This document shows positions 13,038 to 23,924 of a stretch of 64,000 nucleotides of DNA, piece by piece (position 1 is the first letter of the stretch; the number at the start of each line of letters is the position of its first letter). Both the position numbers and the translations under genes were made by a program. The notes beneath the pieces are model-generated. The model was not told the DNA's origin. It was given only the letters and a program-made list of their open reading frames with translations, and did not search any database. Origin of the DNA: Micropterus salmoides (lineage: Eukaryota; Chordata; Actinopteri; Centrarchiformes; Centrarchidae); assembly GCF_014851395.1 (NCBI RefSeq), contig NW_024040374.1, positions 30,026,772 to 30,090,771 of the forward strand, written 5' to 3'.

Positions 13038-13712
13038 TCTTCTGTATTTTGTCAATATGTTTTATATATAATATGTTTTATATATTATATTTATATGTTA
13101 ATGAGAAAAATTGGCTAGACTAAAATGCATGCCATATGTCCTGTGAATCTTTAGCGGTTAGGTCTGGATCAGAATCTGTGGGAATGGCGGACTTCGCCAC
13201 TGCCAATGAAAAAAAATATATTGAGATGTAATTACTGAATGTAAATGTAGTTCTCAGCCTGCATCTTGACCTGCTGTAAAATGTTGATTCCCCCTGGGGA
13301 TTTTATAAAGCCTTATCTTATCAGGAAAATTCTCAGGTGTTTTGATGAAAAAAAGAAAAAAGAAGTCTCATAGTACAGTAGGAGAACTGTGAGACACTAC
13401 CAATTCACTTTAATCTTTAATCAAATCCTGATAGAAATTGCAGATAGATGCGTGATGACTAGAAAATACTGGTAAGACATTTCTTCTTATTATTAATTTT
13501 ACTTACAATTTTCCAGTAACATAATAATTGAGATTTAACCTAGGCTGTTTCTGGCAGTTGAATAAAGTACAGTTGATATGAGTAATGAGGTGCCCTTTCA
13601 CATCTTCTGTTCTTCCAAGCTGTATTAGCACCAGGGACCTGCAAGCATTGCTATTGGTGAGAGACTAGACAGCCAGCATCTGTCTCTCTCTCCTACTTAA
13701 ACAGCCTCCGCA

Positions 13713-13737
13713 ACACACACACACACACACACACACA
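13713..13737 (+). repeat. (AC)n microsatellite
   Basis: About 12 AC units, followed by CA-rich sequence. Confidence 0.9.
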
Positions 13738-13871
13738 TTCACAAACACACACTCTTCACACACTTACACATGCTCACACAGCAGTCCAGACATCTGCTGG
13801 GGCTCTACTGGGTCTTGCCACTGTGGTGCTGGGACTCTTACAAGGACTAAAGATACTTCGGCGGTAATGAC

Positions 13872-14021
13872 ACGTCCCTATTGGCCAGACCGGGCTGAAA
13901 AACAGGAAGTGGGGACAAGACTGAGGGTCGGATAGGTCGTCCATCTTGGGAGGCTGATATAAATACAGTAGAGAAGAGTCACAGAGACACGGAGATATAA
14001 CGTCCTCTTCCTGAGGCCAAG
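13872..14021 (+). promoter_or_regulatory. Candidate TATA promoter and first exon
   Basis: In plus-strand order there is a reverse CCAAT box (attggcc, 13880), an ETS-type caggaagtgg (13903), a YY1-type ccatcttgg (13941) and gatataaata (13956). About 60 bases after the TATA-like site is a possible donor, ccaag|gtagga (14021/14022). The order and spacing are those of a core promoter with a short non-coding first exon. It would point opposite to NAALADL2. It could equally be part of an unrecognised LTR or chance. Confidence 0.25.
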
Positions 14022-14998
14022 GTAGGAAATGTGAGTAAGTTTCAGGCATTGACCAGTTTCCAAAGAGAGTTGTAACTGAACTGAGACCTGCTTAAAATGG
14101 TAATATTAATAATATGATCTTTTATTAGAGAGTAGTGTCTATTTCCAACATAGTCTGGTGGAGACTCATTCCATCAGAATTTCTAAATGTTGAATCAAGA
14201 AGCAAGGTAGCTTGTACAACTTTAATATAATTGTGATTTTCATTGTTTTGGTGTATCATAGTGGGGAACAGTAACTTGATGTCAGGTGCTCTAAAGTGCA
14301 TACTGTGTTTCACCATAAATCAGGACTTAGTGTAGACTTCAAGGATTTAGTTATGAAATGTGGATAAACTGTAAATTCAAGGTAGTGATCATAATATTTC
14401 CATTAGTATACATTATATTGTACAAGACCTAGTTTTCACCCGGATTATAATACTTATATATGCGCTATAGTATTACACACAGTTGTCAGACAAACCGACA
14501 GATGACTGTAGCGTCATAGGTTCTGGTTAATCCTGTTTTCACATGTTTTGGTAAAAGATTTGGTACAAACATTTCCCCCTTGGTGTCCCACTGGAGGGCT
14601 AAGGGGTATGTGCTGTTGGTTAGGTCAGCTACTGTAGGGACTTTAGTCCTGATGAATTCAGAATGAGAGCTGTGTTTGAAGTCTGCTTTGTAGTGGGCTG
14701 AGGATTTAAACAAGGATGTGTTATTTAAAGACACAATATTGAAGAGCAGCCATGGAGAGTGTAGATGATGTTGTCCTTCAGTGTGCTTTTTATCCCCGTA
14801 ACTGGTATTTTGTCACAGCAAACACAAAAACATGGTAAAGTAATAAAGTAAAGCATAAAAAAAAGTGTACAGTGGTTTTTGATTATTTCTTAAAATAGTG
14901 TTTTAGTATAAAGACTGATCAGTCCAGACATTTTGACCTGTGTTCCTAAACTTAGTTAGGTAGAATTTGGATTTTACACATAAGCCACATACACTCAC

Positions 14999-15131
14999 CA
15001 ATTGCAGGGTCCCCTCCAGGGTTGAGAGTGACTCTGAAGGCTTGATGCCAGGTGTGGCGGCGAGGGGGAGCGTCACATGGGTCAATGTAAAGCAGAACAC
15101 CTCCAAAACCCAGCTCAGACAGTAAGGATAG
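14999..15131 (-). CDS. NAALADL2: NAALADL2 internal coding exon C (PA-like domain, continuing)
   Basis: This exon is 133 bp: 44 codons plus one base, so it ends in phase 1. The acceptor is cttgtgtgtctag|CTATCC and the donor ATTG|gtgagtg. The translation contains LSLLSELGFGGVLLYIDPCD, then a short variable linker, then FRVTLNPGGDPAI. Vertebrate NAALADL2 reads L.SLE.AGFGGVLLYIDPCD ... F.VSLNPGGDPST at this point, and glutamate carboxypeptidase II has the equivalent A.LAGA.GV.LYSDPADY and GGG..RGN. The start in phase 0 is exactly what exon B's end requires. The next expected residues (a PGYPS-like motif) would follow in the next exon, which should lie below 14998. I did not find it in the window. 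The last few residues before the donor differ from mammals, so the exact donor could be off by a few bases. Confidence 0.92.
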
Positions 15132-15879
15132 CTAGACACACAAGGTACAATGAGTAAGATTCATACTCTCAAAAACACAGAAATACGTGTAAAAAACAGC
15201 AACTACTCACACCTATGCGCCGAAATTGTTAAAATAAACTTTAACCTGGAAACATTTTGGTTGTTTTGAAACAAGATGAAAACAACACTGACATATTCTC
15301 AAAAAAAATACCAACTTACACATATATGACCAACAAATCCTGAGGAAAATATCTGGCTCTTTAGAGGGTAAATGCTTCACTATGTTCACCAGCTAGTGGC
15401 TAACTTTGTCTATCCAATTTGGTGCCGGGCAGGTAGAGTACAGATAGTTTATCAGAGCATCCTTTTGTTGCAGGAAACAGGAGTGATGAAATCAGTAATG
15501 AGCAAATGAGTGGGCCAATCAGCTTATAGAACACCCCACAGAGCTAAAGGGAACTGTAGCATTGGATGTTAAGACTGCTAAGACTGCCCCTTTTCACAAA
15601 AGACATTTGATCCATTGTTAATATAAAAAATGTTGATTTGTGCAACTTAACGAATAACTACTAAAAAAAATGCAAAAAACACAAAAAGGAAATCAGATTT
15701 TACTACTTATACTTATTATATTAGCATAATAATAACTTTCACTCAGCAGCGATCAGGCAGAACCTTGATGTCTTATCCTCATCTTCTCTGTCTAGTCTTC
15801 TTAGTCTTTACTTTTAACCAATCCATGAGTTTAGACGCTGACTCGATCATGTTTCTTTCACATAGGAAACATAGACAAA

Positions 15880-16210
15880 CTTAGGTCTGTTGTGTCAAGA
15901 AACCAAATGGAGATGCTAACACATGCTTTTATCTCATCATGTTTGGACGTTTGTGATTCTCTTTTTACCTGCCTTAATAAATCTTCTGTACACTGTTTAT
16001 GAAACAAAGTGCTGCTGCTATCCTCTTAATGCGATCAAGCAGATTGATCTGCACTGGCTTCCTGCTACTTTTAGAATCTGTTTTAAAATTCTGGAGCCCT
16101 ACATGGCCAGGATCCATAGTGTATCTTGGACCTTCTGCACCACCCCACCAAGAGCCGAGCTCATAAGGTGTTATGTGCTACTGCCTCATGCCAGTATTGG
16201 ATTTTTAAAT
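15880..16210 (+). mobile_element. LINE reverse-transcriptase fragment (L2/Rex type)
   Basis: Across several frames the translation reads HAFISSCLDVCDSLFTCLNK, then a frameshift, then DLHWLPATFRICFKILEPYM. These match the conserved C-terminal part of fish non-LTR reverse transcriptases (H.FISSRLDYCNSLFTCL.K ... SLHWLPV..RI.FKIL). The usual AAARLLT segment is degraded and the following domain is lost. It is a dead 5'- and 3'-truncated copy on the plus strand, antisense to the host gene. The frame at 15923-16384 contains part of it but is not a gene. Confidence 0.75.
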
Positions 16211-16954
16211 GATTTTGAAAGCACACATATACATTATATTTTTAGTTTTGCATGGATCACATTTTCAGTGATGCTCCTCTGTGTGATTGTCTCCTTTCTC
16301 CCAAAAGGCATGTGTGCACGGAGTGGCATGCAGTGGGTAGTAGTTGTATATTTGTCAGCTTGTGTGTGTCTTTGCAGTAAATGAATATGAGTATGAAAGA
16401 GGTGCAGTTCTGCTGTGTTTCTGCACTGTGCTTCCCAGAGATCACCTGCCAGTCAAATTCTGTGCATCAGTACTGTTGTGTTGTTCTGCTTAGATAGAAC
16501 ACACCACAACTAAACTATTTTCTGTTCTGTTATAATTATTATTTGGCATCCCTCTTTATTTAAAAGTGTCAAACCCGCTACAATGTTGAATGCTTATTGT
16601 CTAATATTAATCACAGAAAGAAGGTTGACTTATCATCTTTCTGAAGTAAATATATTTTCATATGACTGGTTGATTTCCTCATGATGATGAAAGGTCACAC
16701 TGTGTTGCTGTTTATTTAGCCAACATCACTGGGGATAATAGAGAATAGTTTCTGAGTGGGAGGAAGTGTGCTGCAGCTGCCACTATGCAGAGCAGTATTT
16801 CATTGTTGTCCACAGGAGATGTAGCGTCCTTGTTTTTTATGAGCGTAGATGACTATTTTATTGAATATGTGACACCAGCCACGGCCATTCTCCCCTCATC
16901 ACAATTCTGTCCTTCACTGGAAAACAGGGACACTGCACATGCACATTCACAGTG

Positions 16955-16974
16955 ACACACACACACACACACAC
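16955..16974 (+). repeat. (AC)n microsatellite
   Basis: About 10 AC units. Confidence 0.85.
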
Positions 16975-18182
16975 TTATGTGCACACCGAATATACATACA
17001 CAATCACCCACTTACAATAACACAGCAGAGAGATTCATGTGTGTGCAAGCAAGACATGTGGTCTGCACACCCTCATTCATTTCCATGGAAAAAACTCTTG
17101 CTGTACCACACTTGCTTTCATAAAAACATGGTTACCCCAGACATACACAAACATACATGACTGACATTCACATGGACATGTTATAATTATACTGTAACAG
17201 TGTTTCTCAGAGAATGACAGCATACTGTGGCCGTGAAGCCAGAGGCGGCGGCGACCAGGGAGAGGGTTGGGGGGTGTCTCTCAATTTCTAGTAGGTTATT
17301 TCTTATTCCACCACTTTTATTCTCCTTCATTCTCCACCTTATTTGAGTGTTTTACCGTTTACTGACTACATTTACATTTATTCGTCCAAATATATCTGGG
17401 CGGCCACTAAAACACCTGGCCTGCACAAGTAGTCTATATGTGGGAAGCACATATATGATTTATTTGCAAATAACTGCAGGAATATGACGATATACTAAAA
17501 TAGGATCATATTGTGCTCATACACTGTGATTCTCAAATGAGTTGGCATTTTAATGGGACCAAAATGAGTAAAGCTAACACTGGCCCAACACGTGTTCCGT
17601 GTGTGTGAATGAATCTAGCTGTATGTATTGGGCCTGCAATGACTGTCACACACTCATTAGTGTGAGTACAAAGCTCATCAATCATTCTTCCCCATTTATA
17701 TGTAAAGGGCGATCATTTCTCTCAGCAGCTGACACATGGAGACATTATGAAGCACACCTGATCAAATTTGTCACAAACTGTGGGCGAGGAGGAAAAATGG
17801 GTCAGCAGCCTGTTGCTGGAAGGGTCCCATGTGGCAGGAGGTGCAGTCTGATATAATGGATGTATAAAAGTCTAACTGTGTAAATGTAAATGCAGTAAGT
17901 TGACCTTGCTTTAAACATTTCCTCTCCTTTTTTTTTTGCTAACCTCCACTCATTCCTGTTATGGATCATTAGCCTGTCATTTATCATTAACCTCAGATTC
18001 AGAAATAATTTTCAATGAATAAAGCAGAGGAAACTGCTGAAAAACACTGTTCATTGATTTTCTAGTAAATTTAGAGCCTGTATTTATTAAACTGATAACC
18101 CCAGCTCTTAGTAACTACTCCCAGAGGCTTCAACTTTCAAAAGCATAATACATCCACTGATGGAGGCCAAGGGATTCCATTT

Positions 18183-18260
18183 TATTACATTTATTTAGCT
18201 GACACTTTTATCCAAAGTGACAACAATAAGTGCATTTTAACCATTTGAATTCAATATAAC
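18183..18260 (-). mobile_element. L2-type LINE 3' tail
   Basis: The plus strand reads attacatttatttagctgac, then acttttatccaaagtgac, then aataagtgcatt. Its reverse complement is the conserved 3' end of L2-type LINEs in fish (cacttattgtaa..gctttggataaaag..tctgctaaat). A related tail in the opposite orientation is at 49890-49970. Confidence 0.6.
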
Positions 18261-19578
18261 AGAATCATGCAAGTACATGAACTTCATCAAATATGCTAAA
18301 CTGCTTCAAGTGATTCAAGTAAAACTGCTGACAGTTCTGCAAAAAGCTAGCAGGTTAATGTTGAGTTTGGATTATTTTGTCAAACTAATATTACCACATC
18401 CAGGAATGGACTTTAATGCTCAGCCAACATGAATAAGAAGTCACAAAAGTGCTCCATGGTAACTGAGCAAACCCTGCCCGCTGATGATGACTGTGTGATC
18501 GAAACGTACAGCAGAATGTAAGCACTTCATTGGGGAAGATGTCGGTTAACTCCTGGTGCCGGATTGGCATCAAGTCAAGTAAAAGTAAATGTAATAATCC
18601 AAATAACTTCTTGCATTAGAATATCTCCGACAATATCTCCGACCTGAAGACCTGTGTAGTAAGTATCTTAATAATTAAAATAAAAGGGAAAAATACTGGT
18701 AGGGGAAAAAAGTGACCATACACCTATGGTTATCAGTGGTATAACATGGTACAATCCATTGTCAATAATTCATAAATAAATATTAAAATAACATAAAATA
18801 ACATTTTTGTATGGTATCTTTATGACTATATGTTCATATTTATTTAGTCAGATGAAATACATGGACACATATGTGTCAGAAGCCACTTAAAGTATACATT
18901 TCCATTAATCAAAATTGCAGTCCACATGGAGTTTGTATTCAGATTTGTATAATTGAATTACTTTTAATTGAGTGGAAACAGAAGATAAATGTATCAGTAA
19001 TTAACATGTAAGTAGACGTTTACGGTATGAGTAACTGGATTGGAATTTATATCTTCCCTGTCATGTTATAATTGATAGGAAAACTGCTTTGAGCTGAATG
19101 TGGCACACTCCCAAGCAGGAACAGGCCTAATCAATCAATGCCTCGCTAATGTTATTTCTCATGAAGGCAAAAGGATTCAGACATCTTTGCACTAAAGATG
19201 TGCACATACAGGAGACAGGTATAGAAAAATATATGGCAAAAATAATATAAAGAATTATTGATGCATGACTAGCCGTCTACATTAGTATAAAAATCCCTGT
19301 GCAGCAAGCTGTATATGGTTTCTTCAAAGGGCACTGAGCTATATCTGGATGCAAGTATATTAAAACACAAGATCATTTTGGAAACCAGTTTTAAGCCCCC
19401 TCATTATATGAAATCATTTTTTTTTTTGTCATACCTACCACTTGCACTTATTTTTAAAGATCAAAAGATCTCATTCCTCAGTCTGGGTGAATATTTTTCC
19501 CGCTGCAGGATTATAATATCAAGTACATCTCAAGTACAGAACTAAATCACATTCTGCAGAGCTTTGATTTGATCTTAC

Positions 19579-19698
19579 CTTATACAGCAAAGGTGCTTGG
19601 CCAAGTTTGACCACAGCAATCTGGTTGGTGAGGTTTGGGCTATCTTTGACTCTCCTCAGGTCATCCACGCTGCCGTACTGGACATCCACCACCTCCCC
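19579..19698 (-). CDS. NAALADL2: NAALADL2 internal coding exon B (PA-like domain)
   Basis: This exon is exactly 120 bp (40 codons) and phase 0 at both ends. The acceptor is ctcaccag|GGGGAG and the donor AAG|gtaaga. The translation starts GEVVDVQYGSVDDLRRVKDS and ends NQIAVVKLGQAPLLYK. It aligns without gaps to vertebrate NAALADL2 (A/G-EV.DV.YG..DDL.R....N.TNQIA..KLG..PLLYK) and follows directly on from the end of exon A (SLQ | GEVVDV). In the glutamate carboxypeptidase II family this part of the PA domain has the pattern 'V.Y...EDF..L.....GKIV..RYG'. Here the catalytic-fold residues are not covered, so activity cannot be judged. NLT is a potential N-glycosylation site conserved in position with NVT of mammals. 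The intron separating it from exon A is 15,667 bp. Confidence 0.94.
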
Positions 19699-19859
19699 CT
19701 GGTGAGGAGAAACAGCACAGAGGCTCAGGGATCTGCAGCTCCTAAAATCATTAAACACCCTTTCCCACCCAGATGTCAGGTGATGTATGTGTGTTCATAT
19801 GCCCTAGTCATCTGTGTTCTCACTGGCTTCTCTATATGCTGTGTAATACCTCACTCTGC

Positions 19860-19950
19860 ATTAGGACAGGGTATTGAACCTCAATACTCTGAGTACTGAC
19901 TGAAATGTGCCCGTAGCATAGAGTATCAAAAACTGTCGAGTCCTGAGATT
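19860..19950. repeat. Possible DNA-transposon end
   Basis: The bases gggtattgaacctcaatact resemble a recurring teleost transposon terminus. The remainder is too degraded to delimit. Confidence 0.25.
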
Positions 19951-20600
19951 TAAAATGGATTGCTCTGTCCAATTTTGTTCATGTTTAGTTTGAGCAGATA
20001 TTTACACTTTTAACTTATAACATAACATTGGGTAACATTTGGTAGTTTTGGTATTTATTTACTGCATTTAGCAAAGTTGGCTGCCCATGTTAATACAATA
20101 TTAAGGCAGCACTCTGAGTCAGTTTACTAGTCATGGGGAGTGCTTGTCACTCTGTCACTGCTTTTTAAAGTCTGAGAAAATAACCTGGATGATGTCACAA
20201 GGGTTATCTCTGTCCGGGCTCAAAGTGAGGGAGAATTTCACAACTTTATAGAAGTACAGTACTACGTTTCTGGGGTCCCCCTTTAAACACGGCTGTGTCG
20301 ACAACAGATAGACTTTGTAGAGGCAATTATAGAGATTAAAAGAATTGCCAGCGTGTATGTAATCATTCTTGATGTAGGCATTATAATCAATAGCATGTTA
20401 TTACAATAGAAGTTGACTACTATACAGAACACTGGAATTACTTTGACTGAGTGTGTGTTTGCATTACTGCATGATGGTGTGTATGTGTGTGTGTTTTGGG
20501 GTGTATGCGGCATGATTGTCTGTGACTGAGCGAGTCAACTCTCAAATTAAAGTGACCTAGAAGTTGCTGAGGAAAGTCAAAGCACTACTTTTTGGGGTCC

Positions 20601-20605
<5 letters not shown>

Positions 20606-20633
<28 letters not shown>
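20606..20633 (+). repeat. (TC)n microsatellite
   Basis: A 28-base TC tract, followed by purine-rich GAGA sequence up to about 20820. Confidence 0.9.
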
Positions 20634-20637
<4 letters not shown>

Positions 20638-21640
20638 CCCACTGCATCACCTGGGCCTGATTCATTTTTCATGTGGCCTGGGGGCGAGTGTAACATGATG
20701 CTGCATTGGAGAGAAAGCAAGGGAGAGTGCGAGAGAGCGTTTTAATGTGCGAGTGAGAGAGGGGGAAAGCACATCTTTTTGCATCAGGGGAGCCCAGGAG
20801 AGGAGAGCAAGAGAGATTTATCGCTCCTGCCTGCATTTGCATCATAAAAGTCCTCCATTTAAACTGCAGACCATGGAACAGTACAAGACACAGCAAATTG
20901 AAATACAGGAGAATCTCTGCACCCACAGAGATGGTGCTGCTTGAACTAGATCCATCTCTCTCTTTCCCCTATTCCTTTTTTTCTTTCGTTTCATCTCGGC
21001 GAGGTAATGAAATTAATGTTAAGTGGCCACTGTCTGCTGTGAAGCTGTGAGCATCATTCTCCTGTTGAGATGATGAATTTTTCCCAACCCAGCCAGACAT
21101 TCTCACACGGTATTGGTTGAGTTTTTGAAAGATGATAAGTAGACCAAAATATGTTGATGGACGACGTCAGTGTCCAATATGCCAAACCATTTTTACACTA
21201 TAAAATTCTAAAAAATTGAGTGTATCTACCACAATTGCATTCTGGTGTCTTTAAACATTAACTATTTGGTCCATTATGGGAGATTAAAACTCTCCATTTA
21301 CAGTCATGCTAATGAAATGCTTTAATGTAAGTTAGTGGCTTTTTAAAAGTGATGAGTAAAGTTACAACCACACCCTCATCATTACAGAACAGGCCAAAAT
21401 TTAGCAGGTCCTATATTTGTCAACCATCTCAGAGAAGGAAATCTGTCTTTTCTGTAAGTTTACCTTACACTTTATGGTTAGAGGGAATGCACCTTTGTAA
21501 CAGTGTATGTTAGAACCAATCATTTCAACATTAAACAATTCTATACAAAACATTTTTTGTATTAAAAATTTCTACCCTTGTCTAAGAGTCCAGTCCGCAA
21601 CTGTCAGGAAAACTACTTCTACCACTATGAAATACATGCT

Positions 21641-21710
21641 CTCCTAAGTACAGTTCCTCAGGCCAGGAAGCTTTATAAATATCTTCTTGTCTGAGGAACC
21701 GTAGGAGGAG
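21641..21710. other. 70-base hairpin, pre-miRNA-sized
   Basis: The 5' arm is ctcctaagtacagttcctca plus ggccaggaag; the loop is ctttataaatat; the 3' arm is cttcttgt, ctgaggaacc, gtaggaggag. The arms pair over most of about 28 positions (ctcct/aggag, gttcctcag/ctgaggaac). The size and loop are right for a microRNA precursor, but it may be a small foldback repeat. No known seed was recognised. Confidence 0.35.
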
Positions 21711-23039
21711 TTTTAGTCATAGGTAAACTTTGACAACTTTGGGTCCTGACATAAATGAAAAGCATAATCTCCAGCAAAATGAATGAGAAGACATTAAGCA
21801 GGGTACAAAATAAGGTAACATGCTGGGAATGAGAAAAAAAAGAAGGATGACTGTCTCTTTCTCAGTCTCTCTTTCTAAATCCAAAGTGTGTGAAGGGAGG
21901 GGGGAATGGTAAAGAAAAGAAGAGAGACAGAAGAGGTCAACGATTGTTTCTGCAGTCTACTGATTGAAGCTTGCTCAAATCCACCCTGTAATTAACTTTT
22001 ATCACATCAAGTAAATTAAGTGCCTTCACAATCACACTGTCATTGTGTCAGACAACAAGGAGAGGCAGGCTGCAAGAGGGTGTTCAGAAAGCCATTTTCA
22101 AACTACCAGTTACTGCACATGGCTATAGGTGGAACTACAGTACAGAACCTGAATTTGAGGTAAAGTTTTATTGATCAAAGGCACAAAACTCATTTGAGTT
22201 GTCACACTAAATCAAAAACCAAAATTGCAGGGATAAAAGGGTGCTGAGACCAGATATAAAATGGCAGAATGTCATCGTCTGGCTTGAATGAAATGCAGTA
22301 TTATGTATGTGCTTTGTGACAGTGACTCCAGACATTTACGCCCACCTTGTTGCCTAACTGCCTGTGAATAGCAAAAAGAAATTTTGTAAAGGGGACTTTT
22401 GACACTGTGTACTTGAAAATAAACATTAATAAAGAAGGGAAATGCACTTGAGACAGAATTAAAATTGCAAAGGTTGCCTTTTTGCATATGCACGGAGTAC
22501 ACAAAGGCAAGCCTAGGTATAGGGATAGAAATCGCAGTATAAACATCTACAAGAAGATCCCACTGATCTAAAGGAACACTATTATTTAAATAAAATCAGA
22601 TTTCTTTATCTATTCTTGGTAGTCTTATATACTGGATTGTATGCACAGAGTGACAAATGTGGACTAGTATGTGAGTAAATTGTATAACGTATATATGTCT
22701 ATGTATACGTCTTTATGTATGTGTAATATGTGTTTACTTATTAAATAAGGAAAAATTCTGTACGTACATTGAAATATGCAATTTATTTTTTCTATAAATT
22801 TAACACGCAGGACAACCAATCTTAAATTAAACAGAAGCTGCTGCATAATGTGCTTAAGCTACAGTTTTTAACAGCACTTATGGGGTCATATTCATCTCCT
22901 GTTCGAGGGACATGGTCATTAAATACAGCAAAAAATATCACAATTTGAGACCTCTGCCATGGTAAAAAGATCATTATGCTATCATGATGTCTCTGTTTTT
23001 ACTGTATGCGAATACATTCTTGTAGTAACTGCAGAATAT

Positions 23040-23660
23040 ACATAATCCCACTGCAGGCTGGCCTTATAGAGGAGATTGTTTCATTAGATTCTAGAGCACA
23101 TGTGCTTACATTTGCATTTTAATGAGGAAAAACTGTTTTTCTTGAAATTGCAAGAACTCCATTATGCTCTAAGAGGCAGAGTTCATATTAATAGCAGCCA
23201 TGATTTATGCAAAGATAAGTATGATGGCATAGAACTAGCTTCTAAATAATGTTAATTACCTTAATTACAGATCTTATTAGTATAGCTTGTTATATTAAAC
23301 TATTGCGGTTGATGAGGGATTAGCCAGCTCAAGTGTCTTGTTAATTTAAAACCCGTCTATTACCTTTGACATTATTTAGACTGAAGAGCAGTATAGTAAA
23401 TGCAATAAGATATATTCTAGTGGGGGTTTCCCTGTACATTATTTGGAATAAAAGATATTTTGCTATGCTAGAAGCACATTTAGCATCCTATTTTATGATT
23501 GACTATTGACAGATGTAATGATATCAGTGAAATGCCTCGGCAAGAGTAAAATCGTATAGCAGGGATTCCAGATTAATTAGGTCATTATTTAGTTTATTCT
23601 GTTGAGGTATAATTAAGCATTCATTAACCAATCATTTTTGAAGTGTAGATTACTCCAACA
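23040..23660. promoter_or_regulatory. Candidate conserved non-coding element / enhancer
   Basis: This block of about 600 bases has no repeats. It is rich in homeodomain-type cores (ttaattacc, ttaattacag, gattaattagg), an octamer-like atttgcat at 23111 and a PBX/MEIS-like gattgactattgacagatg at 23500. Such motif density is typical of developmental enhancers lying in large introns. This is inference from texture only. Confidence 0.3.
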
Positions 23661-23924
23661 AGGCAGATGTAGTTTACAAAGAGGAGGCAAATCCTGCAAA
23701 TGTTTACTCTGTGATTAGGAATGCTTGTGTACATTTGCATATAAATGTACCTGTATACACACATATTATTAACCTGCCAGATCTATTTTGTATGCTCTCT
23801 GGAGAAAAAATGACACAGAACTTTGAACTTGTGAAATTTGGGTTTTGGGTTTTGCTAATATACCGTAAGATATGATGTACAGAGATGTACTGTAAGTAAA
23901 TAAAAGAAAGACAACCCTGGATCT

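Larger units (their letters stand above)
1..14998 (-). other. NAALADL2: NAALADL2 intron downstream of exon C (3' end not in window)
   Basis: This is sequence 3' of the exon C donor on the minus strand. The next expected NAALADL2 exons (the PGYPS motif, peptidase-like domain and dimerisation domain) were searched for by eye and not seen, so the intron most likely continues past base 1. Named repeats within it are listed separately. I see nothing recognisable in 600-1730, 2080-3340, 6680-7870, 8300-10860 (apart from short CA and TAA tracts), 11150-11840, 13040-13710 and 14060-14990. Confidence 0.7.
15132..19578 (-). other. NAALADL2: NAALADL2 intron between exons B and C
   Basis: This is a GT-AG intron of 4,447 bp in phase 0. 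It holds an L2/Rex-type LINE fragment on the plus strand (15880-16210), a short (CA)n tract (16955-16974) and an L2-type 3' tail in reverse orientation (18183-18260). The stretches 16680-16920 and 17590-17860 have the mixed, non-repetitive texture of possible conserved non-coding sequence, but nothing specific can be named. I see nothing recognisable in 15140-15880, 17175-17590 or 18600-19570. Confidence 0.85.

Noticed and set aside
13774..14049. Minus-strand frame considered as the next NAALADL2 exon after exon C
   Set aside because: It lacks the expected PGYPS-type motif and has no splice acceptor in a suitable position.
15923..16384. 153-residue plus-strand open frame with hydrophobic segments
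   Set aside because: Its middle is the frameshifted C-terminus of a LINE reverse transcriptase; the rest is unrelated intron.
18391..18573. A gatcgaaacgt-type motif suggesting a Penelope-like or other retroelement
   Set aside because: Only one short motif; no reverse-transcriptase or endonuclease remnant nearby.
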